Assembly (NCBI RefSeq): GCF_000420765.1
Contig: NZ_ATVO01000005.1
Span: 248,001 to 312,000, forward strand
Length of the DNA: 64,000 nucleotides
Source: Sandarakinorhabdus limnophila DSM 17366
GTDB lineage: Bacteria; Pseudomonadota; Alphaproteobacteria; Sphingomonadales; Sphingomonadaceae
Direction: 5' to 3'
In this document: positions 1-9,830 of the stretch, piece by piece
Layout: each line of letters starts with the position of its first letter
Numbering within the stretch: position 1 is the first letter of the stretch
The notes under the pieces: model-generated
What the model was told of the DNA's origin: nothing
Seen by the model: only the letters and a program-made list of their open reading frames with translations
The model's database searches: none
Position numbers and translations under genes: made by a program

Positions 1-75
1 GATCTGCGCTGCGGCATTGGCCGCGGGCAAGAGGGACATGGCGGCGGCGCCCGCCAGAAATTGCCTGCGTTCCAT
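1..75 (-). CDS. Twin-arginine-exported protein, N-terminal fragment only
   Basis: Only the first 25 codons lie in the window; the gene runs off the left edge. They begin MERRQFLAGAAAMSLLPAA, with a twin-arginine motif (RRQFL), a short hydrophobic stretch and an Ala-rich end typical of a Tat signal peptide. The mature protein is therefore probably periplasmic and folded before export, often a cofactor-containing enzyme, but its identity cannot be read here. The neighbour at 174-611 is on the same strand, 98 bp upstream. Confidence 0.6.
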   Translation of the reverse strand, partial: MERRQFLAGAAAMSLLPAANAAAQI

Positions 76-173
76 TGCTATTCCCCAGACCAACCCTGGG
101 CCGAACGTGGCAGATGCAGGGGACATCGTCCAGCCGCCGGAACCGCCGCGCGGATACCGTGCCCGTTCGCCCC

Positions 174-611
174 TCAGACCAACCAGGATTGCGGCACCGG
201 CCGGGGCAGCACCTTGGCAAGATCGGGCAGCGACTGTGGGGCCAGCGAGACACCGTCGCCGCCCACCGCCCACAGCGCAGTGCCAATCAGGGCCAGCAGT
301 GCCAGCAGGATCACCACCAGCCGGCGCAAGGGATTGGGCGGCGGCAACAACGGCAAATCATGCACCCAGCTTTCGGCCGGCGGCAGCGTATCGAAACGAA
401 TGCGCCAATCCTTGTTGTCGGTGCGGCGCAGGTTCAGCCCCTCATCGCGGCGCACGCGGGCGATGGGGATGGCGCTGATGTTCGCCTCCACATTGATCAC
501 CAGCCGCGTTTCATGCGCCGTCACCACCACCTCGTCACGACGGCCATCGCACAGCAACAGGCCCGAAAGGGGCCGGCTCTTGGCACTGCGGCGGGCGGGC
601 GGGGCTGACAT
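174..611 (-). CDS. Unknown protein with one C-terminal membrane segment
   Basis: A 145-residue protein that I do not recognise. The first two-thirds is soluble and polar ([20 protein letters not shown], a beta-rich look). Near residues 108-126 a strongly hydrophobic run ([19 protein letters not shown]) is preceded by LRR, suggesting a tail-anchored or single-pass inner-membrane protein with most of its mass in the cytoplasm. The ATG at 611 was chosen; an upstream extension to 782 would run through the thrS promoter region with odd Arg/Pro-rich composition. It is divergent from thrS. Confidence 0.55.
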   Translation of the reverse strand: MSAPPARRSAKSRPLSGLLLCDGRRDEVVVTAHETRLVINVEANISAIPIARVRRDEGLNLRRTDNKDWRIRFDTLPPAESWVHDLPLLPPPNPLRRLVVILLALLALIGTALWAVGGDGVSLAPQSLPDLAKVLPRPVPQSWLV

Positions 612-781
612 TGGCACCAACCCTGCCAAGACACGGCCATGACTGCAAGTCGCCAAGCAACCGCTCCCTGCAAGTCTGGCACGCGCGGGCAGCGGAGGGC
701 GGGGGTGGCGGGGGCCGGCTTTTTTGGCTAAGCGCGGCGGGCCGCTGCTTGGGCGGCGCTGTTCGCAATCAAAGGCCACCA

Positions 782-2785
782 ATGTCCGACCTCATCACCC
801 TCACGCTTCCTGATGGTTCGCAGCGCGAAGTCGCGCGCGGGACTACCGGTGCGGACGTGGCGGCGAGCATCGGACCGGGCCTGGCCAAGGCGGCGCTCGC
901 AGCCAAGCTGAATGGCGAACTGGTCGATCTGTCGCGCCCGATCGAGAGCGATGCCGCGCTGGCGCTGGTGACGGCGAAGGACGAAGCCGACGCGCTGGAA
1001 CTGGCGCGCCACGATTTCGCGCACGTGCTGGCCGAAGCGGTTCAGGGCTTGTTCCCCGGCACGCAGATCACCTTTGGCCCATCGACAGACGATGGCTTCT
1101 ATTATGATTTCGCCCCCGCTCCCGGCCGCGGCCCGTTCACCGAAGATGACCTGCCGGCCATCGAGGAGGCGATGCGCACCATCGTCAAGGCCGACAAGCC
1201 GCTGCGCCGCGAAGTGTGGAGCCGCGCGCAACTGATCAGCCGCTGGAAGCAGCAGGGCGAGAATTTCAAGGCCGAATGGGCCGCCGAACTGCCGGGTGAC
1301 GAAGATCTGACGGTCTATTGGTCCGGCGATGACTGGCTCGACATGTGCCGCGGGCCGCACCTGCCCTCGACCGGCAAGCTCGACCCCCAGGCCTTCAAGC
1401 TGACGCGGGTTTCCGGCGCCTATTGGCGCGGCGATCAGAAGAACGCCATGCTCAGCCGCGTCTATGGCACCGCCTGGCTGAACAAGAAGCAGCTCGATGC
1501 GCATCTGCTGCGACTGGAGGAAGCCGCCAAGCGCGACCACCGCAAGCTGGGCCGCGAGATGGACCTGTTCCACCTGCAGGAAGAAGCCCATGGCAGCGTG
1601 TTCTGGCACCCGCGCGGCTTCATCATCTACCGCGAGCTGGAAGCCTATATGCGCCGCCGGCTGGACCCGGCCGGATACCAGGAGGTGAAGACCCCGCAGA
1701 TCATGGACGCGCGCCAGTGGGAACAATCCGGCCACTGGGGCAAGTATCGCGAGAACATGTTCGTCATCCCCGACGAAGTGCCCAACACCGAGGATGAAGG
1801 CCCGGTGGTGAGCAACGACGCGCAGTGGATGGCCCTGAAGCCGATGAACTGCCCGGCGCACGTGCTGATCTTCCGCCAGGGCATCAAATCCTACCGCGAT
1901 CTGCCGCTGCGCATGGCCGAAATGGGCTGCTGCCACCGCAACGAACCGCACGGCGCCCTGCACGGCCTGATGCGCGTGCGCCAGTTCACCCAGGACGACG
2001 GCCATATCTTCTGCCGTCAGGATCAGATCGTCGCCGAAATCGCGGCGTTCTGCGATCTGCTCGACGTGGTCTACAAGGATCTCGGCGGCTTCAGCTATGC
2101 CATCAAGCTGGCGCTGCGCCCCGAAAAGCGCTTCGGCAGCGATGCGATGTGGGACTGGTCCGAACAGTCGATGCGCGATGCCGTGAAGGCCACGGGGCGC
2201 GACAACGCCGATTGGGGCTGGGAAGAACTGCCCGGCGAAGGCGCCTTCTATGCGCCCAAGCTGGAATTCCACCTGACCGACGCCATCGGCCGTACCTGGC
2301 AGGTTGGCACCATCCAGACCGATACGGTGCTGCCGGAACGGCTCGACGCCTCCTACGTGGGCGAAGACGGCAATCGCCACCGGCCGGTGATGCTGCACCG
2401 GGCGATCCTGGGCAGCTATGAACGCTTCATCGGCATCCTGATCGAACATTTCGCCGGCTGGTTCCCGACCTGGCTGGCGCCCTGCCAGGCCGTGGTGGCG
2501 ACCATCGTTTCGGATGCGGATGATTATGCCGGCACCGTGGCCGACACGCTGCGCAAGGCCGGCATCCGGGTGGAAACCGATCTGCGCAACGAAAAGATCA
2601 ACCTGAAGGTGCGCGAACACAGCCTGCAGAAGGCGCCCTACATGCTGGTCGTCGGCCGCCGCGAGGCCGAAGAAGGCACGGTGGCGCTGCGCAGCCTGAA
2701 GGGCGGCGAGCAGAAGGTGATGCCGCTGGCCGACGCCGTGGCGCTGATCATGGCGGACGCCACGCCGCCCGATCTGAAAGCCTGA
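782..2785 (+). CDS. thrS: Threonyl-tRNA synthetase
   Basis: Charges tRNA-Thr with threonine in the cytoplasm. The 667-residue length is normal for the family. In order I see an N-terminal TGS domain (residues 1-62), the second additional (editing) domain with HDFAH at 77-81 and the later MCRGPH, and the class II catalytic core with zinc-ligand Cys in MNCPAH (about 357) and motif 2 CHRNEPHG (about 384-391). An anticodon-binding domain ends in the [12 protein letters not shown] stretch. The ATG at 782 gives the standard N-terminus ([13 protein letters not shown]); longer in-frame extensions to 611 are not homologous-looking. It stands alone, divergent from the unknown gene at 174-611. Confidence 0.97.
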   Translation: MSDLITLTLPDGSQREVARGTTGADVAASIGPGLAKAALAAKLNGELVDLSRPIESDAALALVTAKDEADALELARHDFAHVLAEAVQGLFPGTQITFGPSTDDGFYYDFAPAPGRGPFTEDDLPAIEEAMRTIVKADKPLRREVWSRAQLISRWKQQGENFKAEWAAELPGDEDLTVYWSGDDWLDMCRGPHLPSTGKLDPQAFKLTRVSGAYWRGDQKNAMLSRVYGTAWLNKKQLDAHLLRLEEAAKRDHRKLGREMDLFHLQEEAHGSVFWHPRGFIIYRELEAYMRRRLDPAGYQEVKTPQIMDARQWEQSGHWGKYRENMFVIPDEVPNTEDEGPVVSNDAQWMALKPMNCPAHVLIFRQGIKSYRDLPLRMAEMGCCHRNEPHGALHGLMRVRQFTQDDGHIFCRQDQIVAEIAAFCDLLDVVYKDLGGFSYAIKLALRPEKRFGSDAMWDWSEQSMRDAVKATGRDNADWGWEELPGEGAFYAPKLEFHLTDAIGRTWQVGTIQTDTVLPERLDASYVGEDGNRHRPVMLHRAILGSYERFIGILIEHFAGWFPTWLAPCQAVVATIVSDADDYAGTVADTLRKAGIRVETDLRNEKINLKVREHSLQKAPYMLVVGRREAEEGTVALRSLKGGEQKVMPLADAVALIMADATPPDLKA

Positions 2786-2875
2786 TACACTGCGCCAATT
2801 GCGCCATTGGCGTTGGCGGCCGGCAAGGGATATGAAGAACGTCAGCCGTAGTGGCCTGAAAATGGGGAGTCCAAT

Positions 2876-3319
2876 ATGATGCGTGCTGTTCTTGCTGCCG
2901 TACTGGCAACCGCTGTGATCCTGCCGGCCACCGTCGCCTCCGCCGGGCCAATCGAAGATCGCAAGGCGATCATGAAGGGCAATGGCCGCGACACCAAGAT
3001 GGGCGGCGACATGCTGAAGGGCGTCGCGCCGTTTGATGCCGCCACCGCCAACAAGATCCTCGCCAACTATGCCGCCGCCGCCAAGGCCTTCCCGGCGCAT
3101 TTCCCGGCCACTTCCAAGACCGGCGGCGAAACCGAAGCCTCGTCTGCGATCTGGTCGATGCCGGCGGACTGGAAGATCGCCACCGAAAAGTTCGAGAAGG
3201 ACACGGTCGCCGCTGCGGCCCTGAAGCCCACCGACGCCGCTGGCTTCGGCAAGGCGTTCGGCATGGTCACCGCCAACTGCAAGAGCTGCCACGAAGGCTT
3301 CCGCATCAAGAAGAGCTGA
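2876..3319 (+). CDS. Cytochrome c' (class II c-type cytochrome)
   Basis: A 147-residue periplasmic protein. A signal peptide (cleavage near VASA-GP, residue 23) precedes an all-helical domain with the single haem motif CKSCH only ten residues from the C-terminus, the hallmark of class II cytochromes c. The conserved early pattern RKAIMK is also typical. Family members bind NO or CO, or buffer electrons. SD GGGGAG sits about 7 nt before the ATGATG start. It is separated by a single base from the diheme cytochrome downstream, so the two are surely co-transcribed. Confidence 0.92.
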   Translation: MMRAVLAAVLATAVILPATVASAGPIEDRKAIMKGNGRDTKMGGDMLKGVAPFDAATANKILANYAAAAKAFPAHFPATSKTGGETEASSAIWSMPADWKIATEKFEKDTVAAAALKPTDAAGFGKAFGMVTANCKSCHEGFRIKKS

Positions 3320-3320
3320 G

Positions 3321-4217
3321 ATGAAACGGCTGCTGGCAGGACTGGCCGGGCTGACGCTGCTGGGCGCGCTGGCCGGCTGGTTCGTCACCGCGCCGCAGCC
3401 GCTTGACCAGGCCGAGCGGGCGCAGCGTCCGGGCGATCCCGCCCGAGGCGCGCGTCTGTTTCATGCTGGCGGCTGCGCGTCCTGCCATGCCGCAAAGGGC
3501 GCCAAGGGCGAGGCCCGGCTGCGGCTGGGCGGCGGCGCGCCGCTGGTGACGCCGTTCGGCAGCTTCCAGCCGCCCAACATTTCGCCCGGCCCCGATGGCA
3601 TCGGCAACTGGAGCCTGGCCGAGTTCGACAACGCCATGCGCCGCGGCATCAGCCCGGATGGCCGCCATTATTATCCGGCCTTTCCCTACACCAGCTATGC
3701 CCGGATGACGCCCGGCGACATCGCCGATCTGTTTGCCTATCTCACCCGCCTGCCTGCCGTTGCCGGCAAGCCCGCCGCCGGCGATATCCCCTTCCCGTTC
3801 AATATCAGGCGCGGGATCGGCTTGTGGAAGCGGCTCTACCTCAATCCAGCGCCCATCGTGGCCTTGCCTGAAAATGCCCCGGCGGATGTGAAGGCCGGCC
3901 AGTATCTGGTGGAAGGGCCGGGCCATTGCGGCGAGTGCCACAGTCCGCGCGATGGTCTTGGCGGCGTCGATCGCGCCCGCTGGTTGGCCGGCGCAGCTGA
4001 TCCAGAGGGGAAAGGCCGCATCCCGAACATCACGCCGGGCAAGCTGGCGTGGAGCGCCGCCGAAATCGCCGACTATCTGAAAACTGGTTTCACGCCCGAT
4101 TATGACAGCGTGGGCGGCACCATGGTAGAGGTTCAGGCCAACATGGCTGAATTGTCCGATTCCGACAGAGCCGCCATTGCCGCCTATCTGAAGGCCGTGC
4201 CAACAGTGAAACCGTGA
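3321..4217 (+). CDS. Membrane-anchored diheme cytochrome c
   Basis: A 298-residue protein with an N-terminal hydrophobic anchor or uncleaved signal (residues 2-22) and two class I haem modules, CASCH near residue 52 and CGECH near residue 205. Each is followed by PNISPG or PNITPG loops and a later Met ligand. The layout resembles the cytochrome subunits of membrane dehydrogenases, where such proteins pass electrons to the respiratory chain. It immediately follows cytochrome c', so the two probably act as a periplasmic electron-transfer pair. No dehydrogenase subunit is adjacent, so the electron donor is unknown. Confidence 0.87.
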   Translation: MKRLLAGLAGLTLLGALAGWFVTAPQPLDQAERAQRPGDPARGARLFHAGGCASCHAAKGAKGEARLRLGGGAPLVTPFGSFQPPNISPGPDGIGNWSLAEFDNAMRRGISPDGRHYYPAFPYTSYARMTPGDIADLFAYLTRLPAVAGKPAAGDIPFPFNIRRGIGLWKRLYLNPAPIVALPENAPADVKAGQYLVEGPGHCGECHSPRDGLGGVDRARWLAGAADPEGKGRIPNITPGKLAWSAAEIADYLKTGFTPDYDSVGGTMVEVQANMAELSDSDRAAIAAYLKAVPTVKP

Positions 4218-4255
4218 CAAATTTGGTCGTTGCTCAAATTCGCGCGGTGGGCCAC

Positions 4256-4284
4256 TTGGCCAGCGGCTGTCTTGTCTCTATATG
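4256..4284 (+). promoter_or_regulatory. Predicted sigma-70 type promoter for tolC
   Basis: TTGGCC (4256-4261), a 17-bp spacer and TATATG (4279-4284) lie 64 bp upstream of the tolC start. The spacing is ideal, the -10 is close to TATAAT and the -35 is weaker. Assigned by eye. Confidence 0.45.
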
Positions 4285-4348
4285 GCACCGTTGAGAGGGG
4301 CGATGGCCGGCCTTTTCACGACAGGCCAGAATGTAAGGAAAACCGTGA

Positions 4349-5866
4349 ATGCAGACGCTTGGTCTGGGGGCAAGCCGTCCCGCCCGTTCCGTTGTTGCTG
4401 CCGCTCTGCTCGGCGTGTCGCTGTTCGGCCCCGTTCTTGCTTTGGGTTCGCCGGCTGCCGCTGAAACACTGCAGGGCGCGCTGGCAAAGGCCTATCAGAC
4501 CAACCCGACACTGAACGCCGCCCGCGCCAACCAGATGGCGACGGACGAGACGGTGCCGATCCAGCGCGCCGCCGGCCTGCCTGCAGCCACCATCAATTCC
4601 ACCTTCAACGAGAATGTGCTGATCCCCGGCGGCCAGTTCATCATCATCCCGCGCTCCATGCAGACGCAAGGCCAGTTGACTGTGCCCATCTATCAGGGCG
4701 GGCTGGTGAAGAATGGCATCAAGGCCGCCGATGCGCGTGTCGCTGCCGGCGAGGAAACGCTGCGCGCCACCGAAGCCAGCGTGTTCAGCCAGGTTGTCGC
4801 CGCTTATAACGACGTGCTGCGCGACACCCAGATCGTTGAGCTCAACCGCAACAATGTGAAGAACCTCGAGGTCAATCTGCGCGCCACGCAGGACCGGTTC
4901 GAAGTTGGCGATCTGACCCGCACCGATGTCGCCCAATCCGAAGCACGCCTCTCCCAGGCCCGCGCCGATCTGCGGAATGCTGAAGCCAATCTGATCGGCT
5001 CCAAGGAACGCTACATCCAGCAGGTGGGCGAAGTGCCGGCCGATCTGTCGCAGCCGCCGCCCCTGCCCGGCCTGCCGGCCGATGTTGGTGAAGCCGTGGA
5101 AATCGCCATCAAGGAAAATCCCGATATCGCCGCCGCAACGAAAAACAGCGAAGCCGCAGGTTTTGACGTGAAGGCCGCCCGCGCCGGCCGGCTGCCCACC
5201 CTGTCCGGCTTCGGCACGGTCAGCCGCAATGACAATTTCGGCGGCGCCATCGTGCCGCCTGGCTTCCCTGCACAGCCTTCGTCCCAAACTTCGGCCGTGA
5301 TCGGCGCCCGCATGGCACTGCCGATCTATCAGGGCGGCCGGCCTTCGGCGCAGATCCGCCAGTCCCAGGCCCGCAAGACAGCCGCGATGGAAAACCAGAT
5401 CGGCACCGAACGCGGCGTCGTCCAACAGGTACGCTCGGCCTTTGCCAGCTGGAAGGCCAGCCTTGACGTGATCAAGTCTGCCGAAGCCGCGATCGCTGCG
5501 AACAGTCTCAGCCTCGAAGGCGTGCGCGCTGAAAATGGCGTGGGCAACCGCACCATAATCGAAGTGCTGAACGCCGAACAGGAACTGATCAACACCCGCG
5601 TGCAGTTGGCCACGGCCCGCCGCAACGCCTATGTCGCCGGCTTCACCCTGCTCGCCGCCATGGGCAATGCCGAAGCCCGCGATCTCGATCTGCAGGGCAT
5701 CACCCTCTACAACGCCAAGGATCATTATCGCCGTTCAAAGGGCGAGTTCCTCGATTGGACCGGCCACGACGCGCCGATGATCCGCTCCACCCGCACGGTG
5801 ACGACGCCAGCGCAGGATGCAGCCGTTATCGCCGGTGAAGACGCCAGCGTGGTCGCGCCGAAGTAA
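4349..5866 (+). CDS. tolC: TolC-family outer-membrane efflux/secretion protein
   Basis: Forms the trimeric outer-membrane duct of tripartite efflux pumps or type I secretion. The 505-residue protein has a long signal peptide (to about AAA-ETLQGAL, residue 38) followed by two internally similar halves typical of the outer-membrane efflux fold. Signature stretches are TNPTLNAARA, the repeated PIYQGG (in PIYQGGLVKNG and PIYQGGRPSAQ), RTDVAQSEARLSQARADL and VLNAEQELINTRV. Start: SD GTAAGGAAAA lies about 8 nt upstream of the ATG. No pump partner is adjacent. A palindromic repeat (5867-5900) follows the stop closely and probably terminates transcription. Confidence 0.93.
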   Translation: MQTLGLGASRPARSVVAAALLGVSLFGPVLALGSPAAAETLQGALAKAYQTNPTLNAARANQMATDETVPIQRAAGLPAATINSTFNENVLIPGGQFIIIPRSMQTQGQLTVPIYQGGLVKNGIKAADARVAAGEETLRATEASVFSQVVAAYNDVLRDTQIVELNRNNVKNLEVNLRATQDRFEVGDLTRTDVAQSEARLSQARADLRNAEANLIGSKERYIQQVGEVPADLSQPPPLPGLPADVGEAVEIAIKENPDIAAATKNSEAAGFDVKAARAGRLPTLSGFGTVSRNDNFGGAIVPPGFPAQPSSQTSAVIGARMALPIYQGGRPSAQIRQSQARKTAAMENQIGTERGVVQQVRSAFASWKASLDVIKSAEAAIAANSLSLEGVRAENGVGNRTIIEVLNAEQELINTRVQLATARRNAYVAGFTLLAAMGNAEARDLDLQGITLYNAKDHYRRSKGEFLDWTGHDAPMIRSTRTVTTPAQDAAVIAGEDASVVAPK

Positions 5867-5900
5867 GGCTGGGCAGGGGCTGAGCCCCTGCACCCGCTTT
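5867..5900 (+). repeat. Intergenic hairpin repeat, copy A (after tolC)
   Basis: Core CAGGGGCTGAGCCCCTG within GGGC...CACCCG, starting right after the tolC stop. It matches copies at 19379-19418 and 20269-20311. The stem plus the following T-rich CTTTCGTTTCT could act as a terminator. This copy lacks the GGCCTCCGGC arm seen in the other two. Confidence 0.7.
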
Positions 5901-5917
5901 CGTTTCTGGTCGGCCCA

Positions 5918-7930
5918 TTACGGCGCCGAGTCCAATCGCGGCTTCAACCAATCCACCCAGCGCCGCCACACATCGCGGGCGCGGATCGGATCGGCGGGAC
6001 TGTGGCCAGGCACTGGATAGGCGACGAACTTCACCTCGACCTTGTTATCGGACAGCGCGCGATAGAGCTTGTAGGCCTGCGGAATCGTCACCCGCCAATC
6101 GCCGACATCGGACATGATCAGCGTCGGCGCGCGCGCCTTCCACGCCTGGAAGATCGGCGACTGGCGCGAATAGCTGGCCATATTGTCGCCCACGAAGGGT
6201 GACGGGCCATATTGCGCCGCCCGCCCGCGATTGCTGTCGGCAGTGGTGTATTGATCCAGAACATCGGTAACCGGCGCGCCGGCCACCGCCGCCTTCCACG
6301 CTTGCGGGTAGGCGCCGATCAGCCAGCTCGTCATCATCCCGCCGTAAGACCAGCCGGAAACCGCCATACGCTTGTCGTCAATCAGCCCGCGCCGCTTCAA
6401 TTCGGCCACGCCGGCCATGATATCGCGGCCCGGCCCGGCGGTGGCATCGCGGATGATCGATTGCTGAAACTTGTAGCCGCGGTTGTTGCTGCCGCGATAA
6501 TTGGGCTCCAGAACGATCCAGCCCTGCGCGGCCAATATCTGCGACGAGGTGGTGAAGGTCTGCAGCGACGCCGAAACCGGCCCGCCGTGGATATAGAGCA
6601 CCAGCGGGCGCTTCTCACCGGGCTTGTAGTCGGGCGGGTAGGTGATGACGCCATCGGCGATGTAGCCGTCGCTTTTCCAGGTCAGCGTTTCCTGCCGGCC
6701 CAGCGTCACGCCGTCGGTCACCGTCTGCAGGCTGGTCAGTTGCGCCGGCGCCTGTCCGGGCGCCGGCAGCACGAACAGTTCGGCCGGGCGGGTGGCGGTG
6801 GAGGCCGTGAAGGCGATGGTGCCAGTGCTGCCGATATCGGCACTGGCCGGATTGAGCCCACCCAGATCAAGCTTTGTCGCCTTGCCTTCCTTCGCCAGCC
6901 ACAGGCCATTGCGGGTGCCATCGGTGCCGCTCAGCACCACGGTCTGGCTGTCGGGCAACCAGCCCACCAATTCCACGGCCACATCCAGATCGGGCGCGGC
7001 ATCGCGCGGTGTGCCGCCTGCTGCCGGGGCGATCATCACCCGGGCCTGATGCGCCGGCACGCCATCGCGCGCCATGCCAAAAGCCAGGCTGCGGCCATCG
7101 GGGGACAGCGCCGGCACGCGCACGCTGGTGGGCGTGGGCAGCAGCGGCTGCACGCTGCCCGTGGCCACATCCACCCGCATCAACCGGCTGGTATCGGCAT
7201 CGCCGGTGGCCGGCGTTTATGCCTGCACGAAGATCAGGCTGGTGCCATCGGGGGTCCAGTTCAACTGGCTGGGCGCACCGGTGGGCGGGAGTCCCAGCGG
7301 CAACGAACGGGAACCGCTGGTGAGCCGCTTGGTGGCGCTGGTCACCACATCGACCGTCCAGATGTGGATCGGCTTGCGCGCAGCGCGATCGAGGAAGCTG
7401 TGATTTCCCACTTCGAACCCGTCTTCAAAGCGGGCGTCGCCGGTCTTTTCCGGCTCTTCATCGGCGGCGGCAAAAGCCAGCGTAGCCCCATTCGGTGCCC
7501 ACGCAAACTGCGTCACCGGCGTCTTGCCATTGGTCAGCTGGCGGGCATCGCCGCCATCCATCGACAGCACATGCACCTGCGCGCGGCCGCCCGCGTCCTG
7601 CGCCAGGAACGCGATGCTGCGGCCATCGGGCGACCAGCGCGCACTGCCCACGCCCATGCGGCGGCTGAGCACATGCTGCGCCTTGGTCGCCACATCGATC
7701 AGGGTGAGTTCGCCTTCCCAGCGATTGTCCTTCAGATTGGCGCGGGCAAGCACGCTGAGCACCGCCTGGCCATCCGGCGACAGCTGCGGATCGCCGATGC
7801 GCACGATCTTGGGCAGATCATCGGCCGAAAAACGCCGTTCCTGCGCCAGCGAGGTTGTCGACAGCAACAACGCGAATGCCAAACCCACGGCCCGCACGGC
7901 ACCAGCCGATTTGCCTGAAATCATCTGCAT
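5918..7930 (-). pseudogene. S9-family (prolyl oligopeptidase type) peptidase interrupted by an in-frame TAA
   Basis: One reading frame of about 670 codons, broken only by a TAA at 7217-7219 (codon 238). The upstream half has a signal peptide (ends LAQ-ERRF) and WD/PD40-like beta-propeller repeats (LSPDGQAVLSV, WSPDGRSIAFL). The downstream half continues the propeller and has the alpha/beta-hydrolase domain with nucleophile Ser in GWSYGGMM, a GDWRVT loop carrying the Asp, and His in VPGHSP. The triad is intact but lies beyond the stop. The same frame on both sides and seamless homology indicate a single substitution (Tyr codon to TAA is the simplest) or a sequencing error. If real, no full-length secreted peptidase is made. 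Confidence 0.82.
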
Positions 7931-8029
7931 ATCCGCCCCCAGCCGGGCCTGAATGCGGCCCGATCACATGAAGGCTAGCACCCGATCAAAGGGCCCACAA
8001 TCCCGCGTGCAGCGGAGTCCGGCCACGCC

Positions 8030-8407
8030 TCATGGCACCGGCACGGTGCGCGGCGCGCCCTTGGACTTGATGAAGAAGGCGAGGAAACGTGCCGGCGCGG
8101 TGGCGCTGGCATTGCGGCCAACTGTGTGGATATCGTCGGGCTGTTCATAGAAGGTCTGGCCCACGCCCAGTGTCTGCGGCGGTTTGTCCTTCACCTGCAT
8201 GGTGATGCGGCCTTCCAGGACATAGACGACGACATGGGCATTGTGGCGGTGCGCCGGGCTGGCACCGCCGGGCGGCAGCACCACTTCCACCAGGGTCACT
8301 TCCTTGCCCGGCAGATCGGGCAGCGCTTTTTCAAACAGTGGAGCCGGTTGGGCCAGAGCCGCCGTGGGGAGGGCCAGCACGGCCAGCAGGAAACGCATCG
8401 GCTTCAT
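8030..8407 (-). CDS. Exported cupin-domain protein
   Basis: A 125-residue protein with a signal peptide (cleavage near ALA-QPAP, residue 20) and one small beta-barrel cupin domain. Cupin motif 1 is visible as PAHRHNAHVVVYVLEG, giving His metal ligands, and motif 2 as EQPDDIHTVGRN. Such periplasmic single-cupin proteins are usually of unknown substrate. Start: an excellent SD (CAGGAGGG) lies 5-6 nt before the ATG. It begins 37 bp after argB on the same strand, so it may be the last gene of that transcript. Confidence 0.85.
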   Translation of the reverse strand: MKPMRFLLAVLALPTAALAQPAPLFEKALPDLPGKEVTLVEVVLPPGGASPAHRHNAHVVVYVLEGRITMQVKDKPPQTLGVGQTFYEQPDDIHTVGRNASATAPARFLAFFIKSKGAPRTVPVP

Positions 8408-8443
8408 TCTACCCTCCTGTGGTTGAGACGTGGACCGGCCGGT

Positions 8444-9346
8444 TCAGCCGGCCCTGACAAGTGTGCCGGCGCCCTTGCGGGTGAAAATCTCCAGCAGCAG
8501 CGCGTGCGGCACCCGGCCATCAAGGATCACGGCGGCATCCACGCCGGCATCAACGGCCGCCACACAGGTTTCCAGCTTGGGGATCATGCCGCCGGTGATG
8601 GTGCCATCGGCGATCAGGCCGGCGATGCCGGACGGTGTCAGATCGGTCATCAGCGCACCCTGCTTGTCGAGCACGCCGGCCACATCGGTCAGCAGGAACA
8701 GGCGGGCGGCATTCAGTGCGCCGGCAATGGCGCCGGCCATGGTATCGGCGTTGATATTATAGGTGTGGCCATCCTTGCCCACTGCCACCGGCGCGATCAC
8801 CGGCACGATGCCGGCGCTGGTCAGCGTGTCGATGATGCTGCGGTCAACACTGGCGGGTTCTCCCACGAAACCCAAGTCCACCACCTGTTCGATGGCGCTG
8901 CCCGGATCCTTGGTGGTGCGCTCCACTTTGATGGCGGTCACCAAACCGGCGTCCTTGCCGCTGATGCCCACGGCGCGGCCACCGGCCTGGGCGATGTGCG
9001 CAACGATTTCCTTGTTGATGCTGCCGGCCAGCACCATTTCCGCCACTTCAGCCGTGGCCGCATCCGTCACGCGCAGGCCATCGACAAAGCGGCTCTCAAT
9101 CCCCAGCCGCTTCAGCAGATTGCCGATCTGCGGCCCGCCGCCGTGCACCACCACCGGGTTGATGCCAACGGCTTTGAGCAGCACGATATCCTCGGCAAAA
9201 TCCTGCGCGCGTTCGGCATCGCCCATCGCGTGGCCGCCATATTTCACCACGAAGGTCTTGCCGGCATAGCGCTGCAGATAGGGCAGCGCCTCGATCAGCG
9301 TTTCCGTCTTGGCCAGCATGTCGGGGTGGGGGGCGTGTGCGCTCAT
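8444..9346 (-). CDS. argB: Acetylglutamate kinase
   Basis: Phosphorylates N-acetyl-L-glutamate, the second step of arginine synthesis. The 300-residue protein has the amino-acid kinase fold: KYGGHAMGD (phosphate-binding Lys near 40), [11 protein letters not shown] (glycine loop), [10 protein letters not shown] (acetylglutamate contact), [15 protein letters not shown] and a C-terminal [10 protein letters not shown] with [11 protein letters not shown]. The ATG at 9346 gives the expected short N-terminus. It lies 11 bp after an unknown small gene and upstream of the cupin gene; the other arginine genes here (argG, argJ) are distant. Confidence 0.96.
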   Translation of the reverse strand: MSAHAPHPDMLAKTETLIEALPYLQRYAGKTFVVKYGGHAMGDAERAQDFAEDIVLLKAVGINPVVVHGGGPQIGNLLKRLGIESRFVDGLRVTDAATAEVAEMVLAGSINKEIVAHIAQAGGRAVGISGKDAGLVTAIKVERTTKDPGSAIEQVVDLGFVGEPASVDRSIIDTLTSAGIVPVIAPVAVGKDGHTYNINADTMAGAIAGALNAARLFLLTDVAGVLDKQGALMTDLTPSGIAGLIADGTITGGMIPKLETCVAAVDAGVDAAVILDGRVPHALLLEIFTRKGAGTLVRAG

Positions 9347-9357
9347 GGGAATTCGCC

Positions 9358-9822
9358 TTATTGGGGATGGCCGGGGAGTTCCAGCACCATCTTGCCGCCC
9401 ACCGGCACGGCCGCCCACTGCGCGCTCACCTCGGCCATGCGGGCCCGGATGGCGGTCAGCAGTGCGCCGGTGATCGGCAGCGGTGTGTCGCCGCGTTCAT
9501 CGCAGGTGGTGGCATAGAGCGCGATGAACTCGTCATCGGGCAGCACCGTCTGGCTCCAGCCTTCGCCCTGGAACATCTCGACCAGCCGCTCCACGCTTTG
9601 CGCCGTCCGATCTTCGATGCCGGTGCGGAAACCGCCGTCACCGCCATCGGCAATCAGATGCAGGAAGCCGGCGGCTTCCGCGATCGATTCCACCGCCCAA
9701 TGCACCATGTCGTGCGGGATGATGCCCTGTTTCGGGCAGTCGATCGGCGGGCGCGGGCCATCGGCGGCCACGATGTCGAGCCGGTCATATTTGCCGGCGC
9801 CCTTGGTGAAGGTCAGTTTCAC
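9358..9822 (-). CDS. Conserved-looking unknown protein between hbd and argB
   Basis: About 154 residues, no signal peptide or membrane segment, not recognised. Features include a basic [13 protein letters not shown] start, a [21 protein letters not shown] segment (Cys, two His) and the LPGHP-containing C-terminus. Start: AGGA lies 6 nt before a GTG at 9822; a TTG two codons upstream (9828) is possible but abuts the SD. The SD overlaps the stop of the upstream dehydrogenase gene, so translation is probably coupled. Its position between fatty-acid and arginine genes gives no firm clue to role. Confidence 0.72.
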   Translation of the reverse strand: MKLTFTKGAGKYDRLDIVAADGPRPPIDCPKQGIIPHDMVHWAVESIAEAAGFLHLIADGGDGGFRTGIEDRTAQSVERLVEMFQGEGWSQTVLPDDEFIALYATTCDERGDTPLPITGALLTAIRARMAEVSAQWAAVPVGGKMVLELPGHPQ

Positions 9823-9830
9823 GGGCAATC

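Noticed and set aside
2792-2812. Inverted repeat CGCCAAT/ATTGGCG after thrS as a terminator
   Set aside because: The 7-bp stem has no T-run after it; too weak to call.
728-3388. An 886-codon open frame antisense to thrS
   Set aside because: High-GC genes create long antisense frames. Its translation is Arg/Gly/Asp/His-rich without motifs, while the other strand is an intact thrS.
5918-7183. The downstream S9 half as a separate functional gene
   Set aside because: It would begin mid-propeller without a signal peptide, and the frame continues seamlessly from the upstream half.
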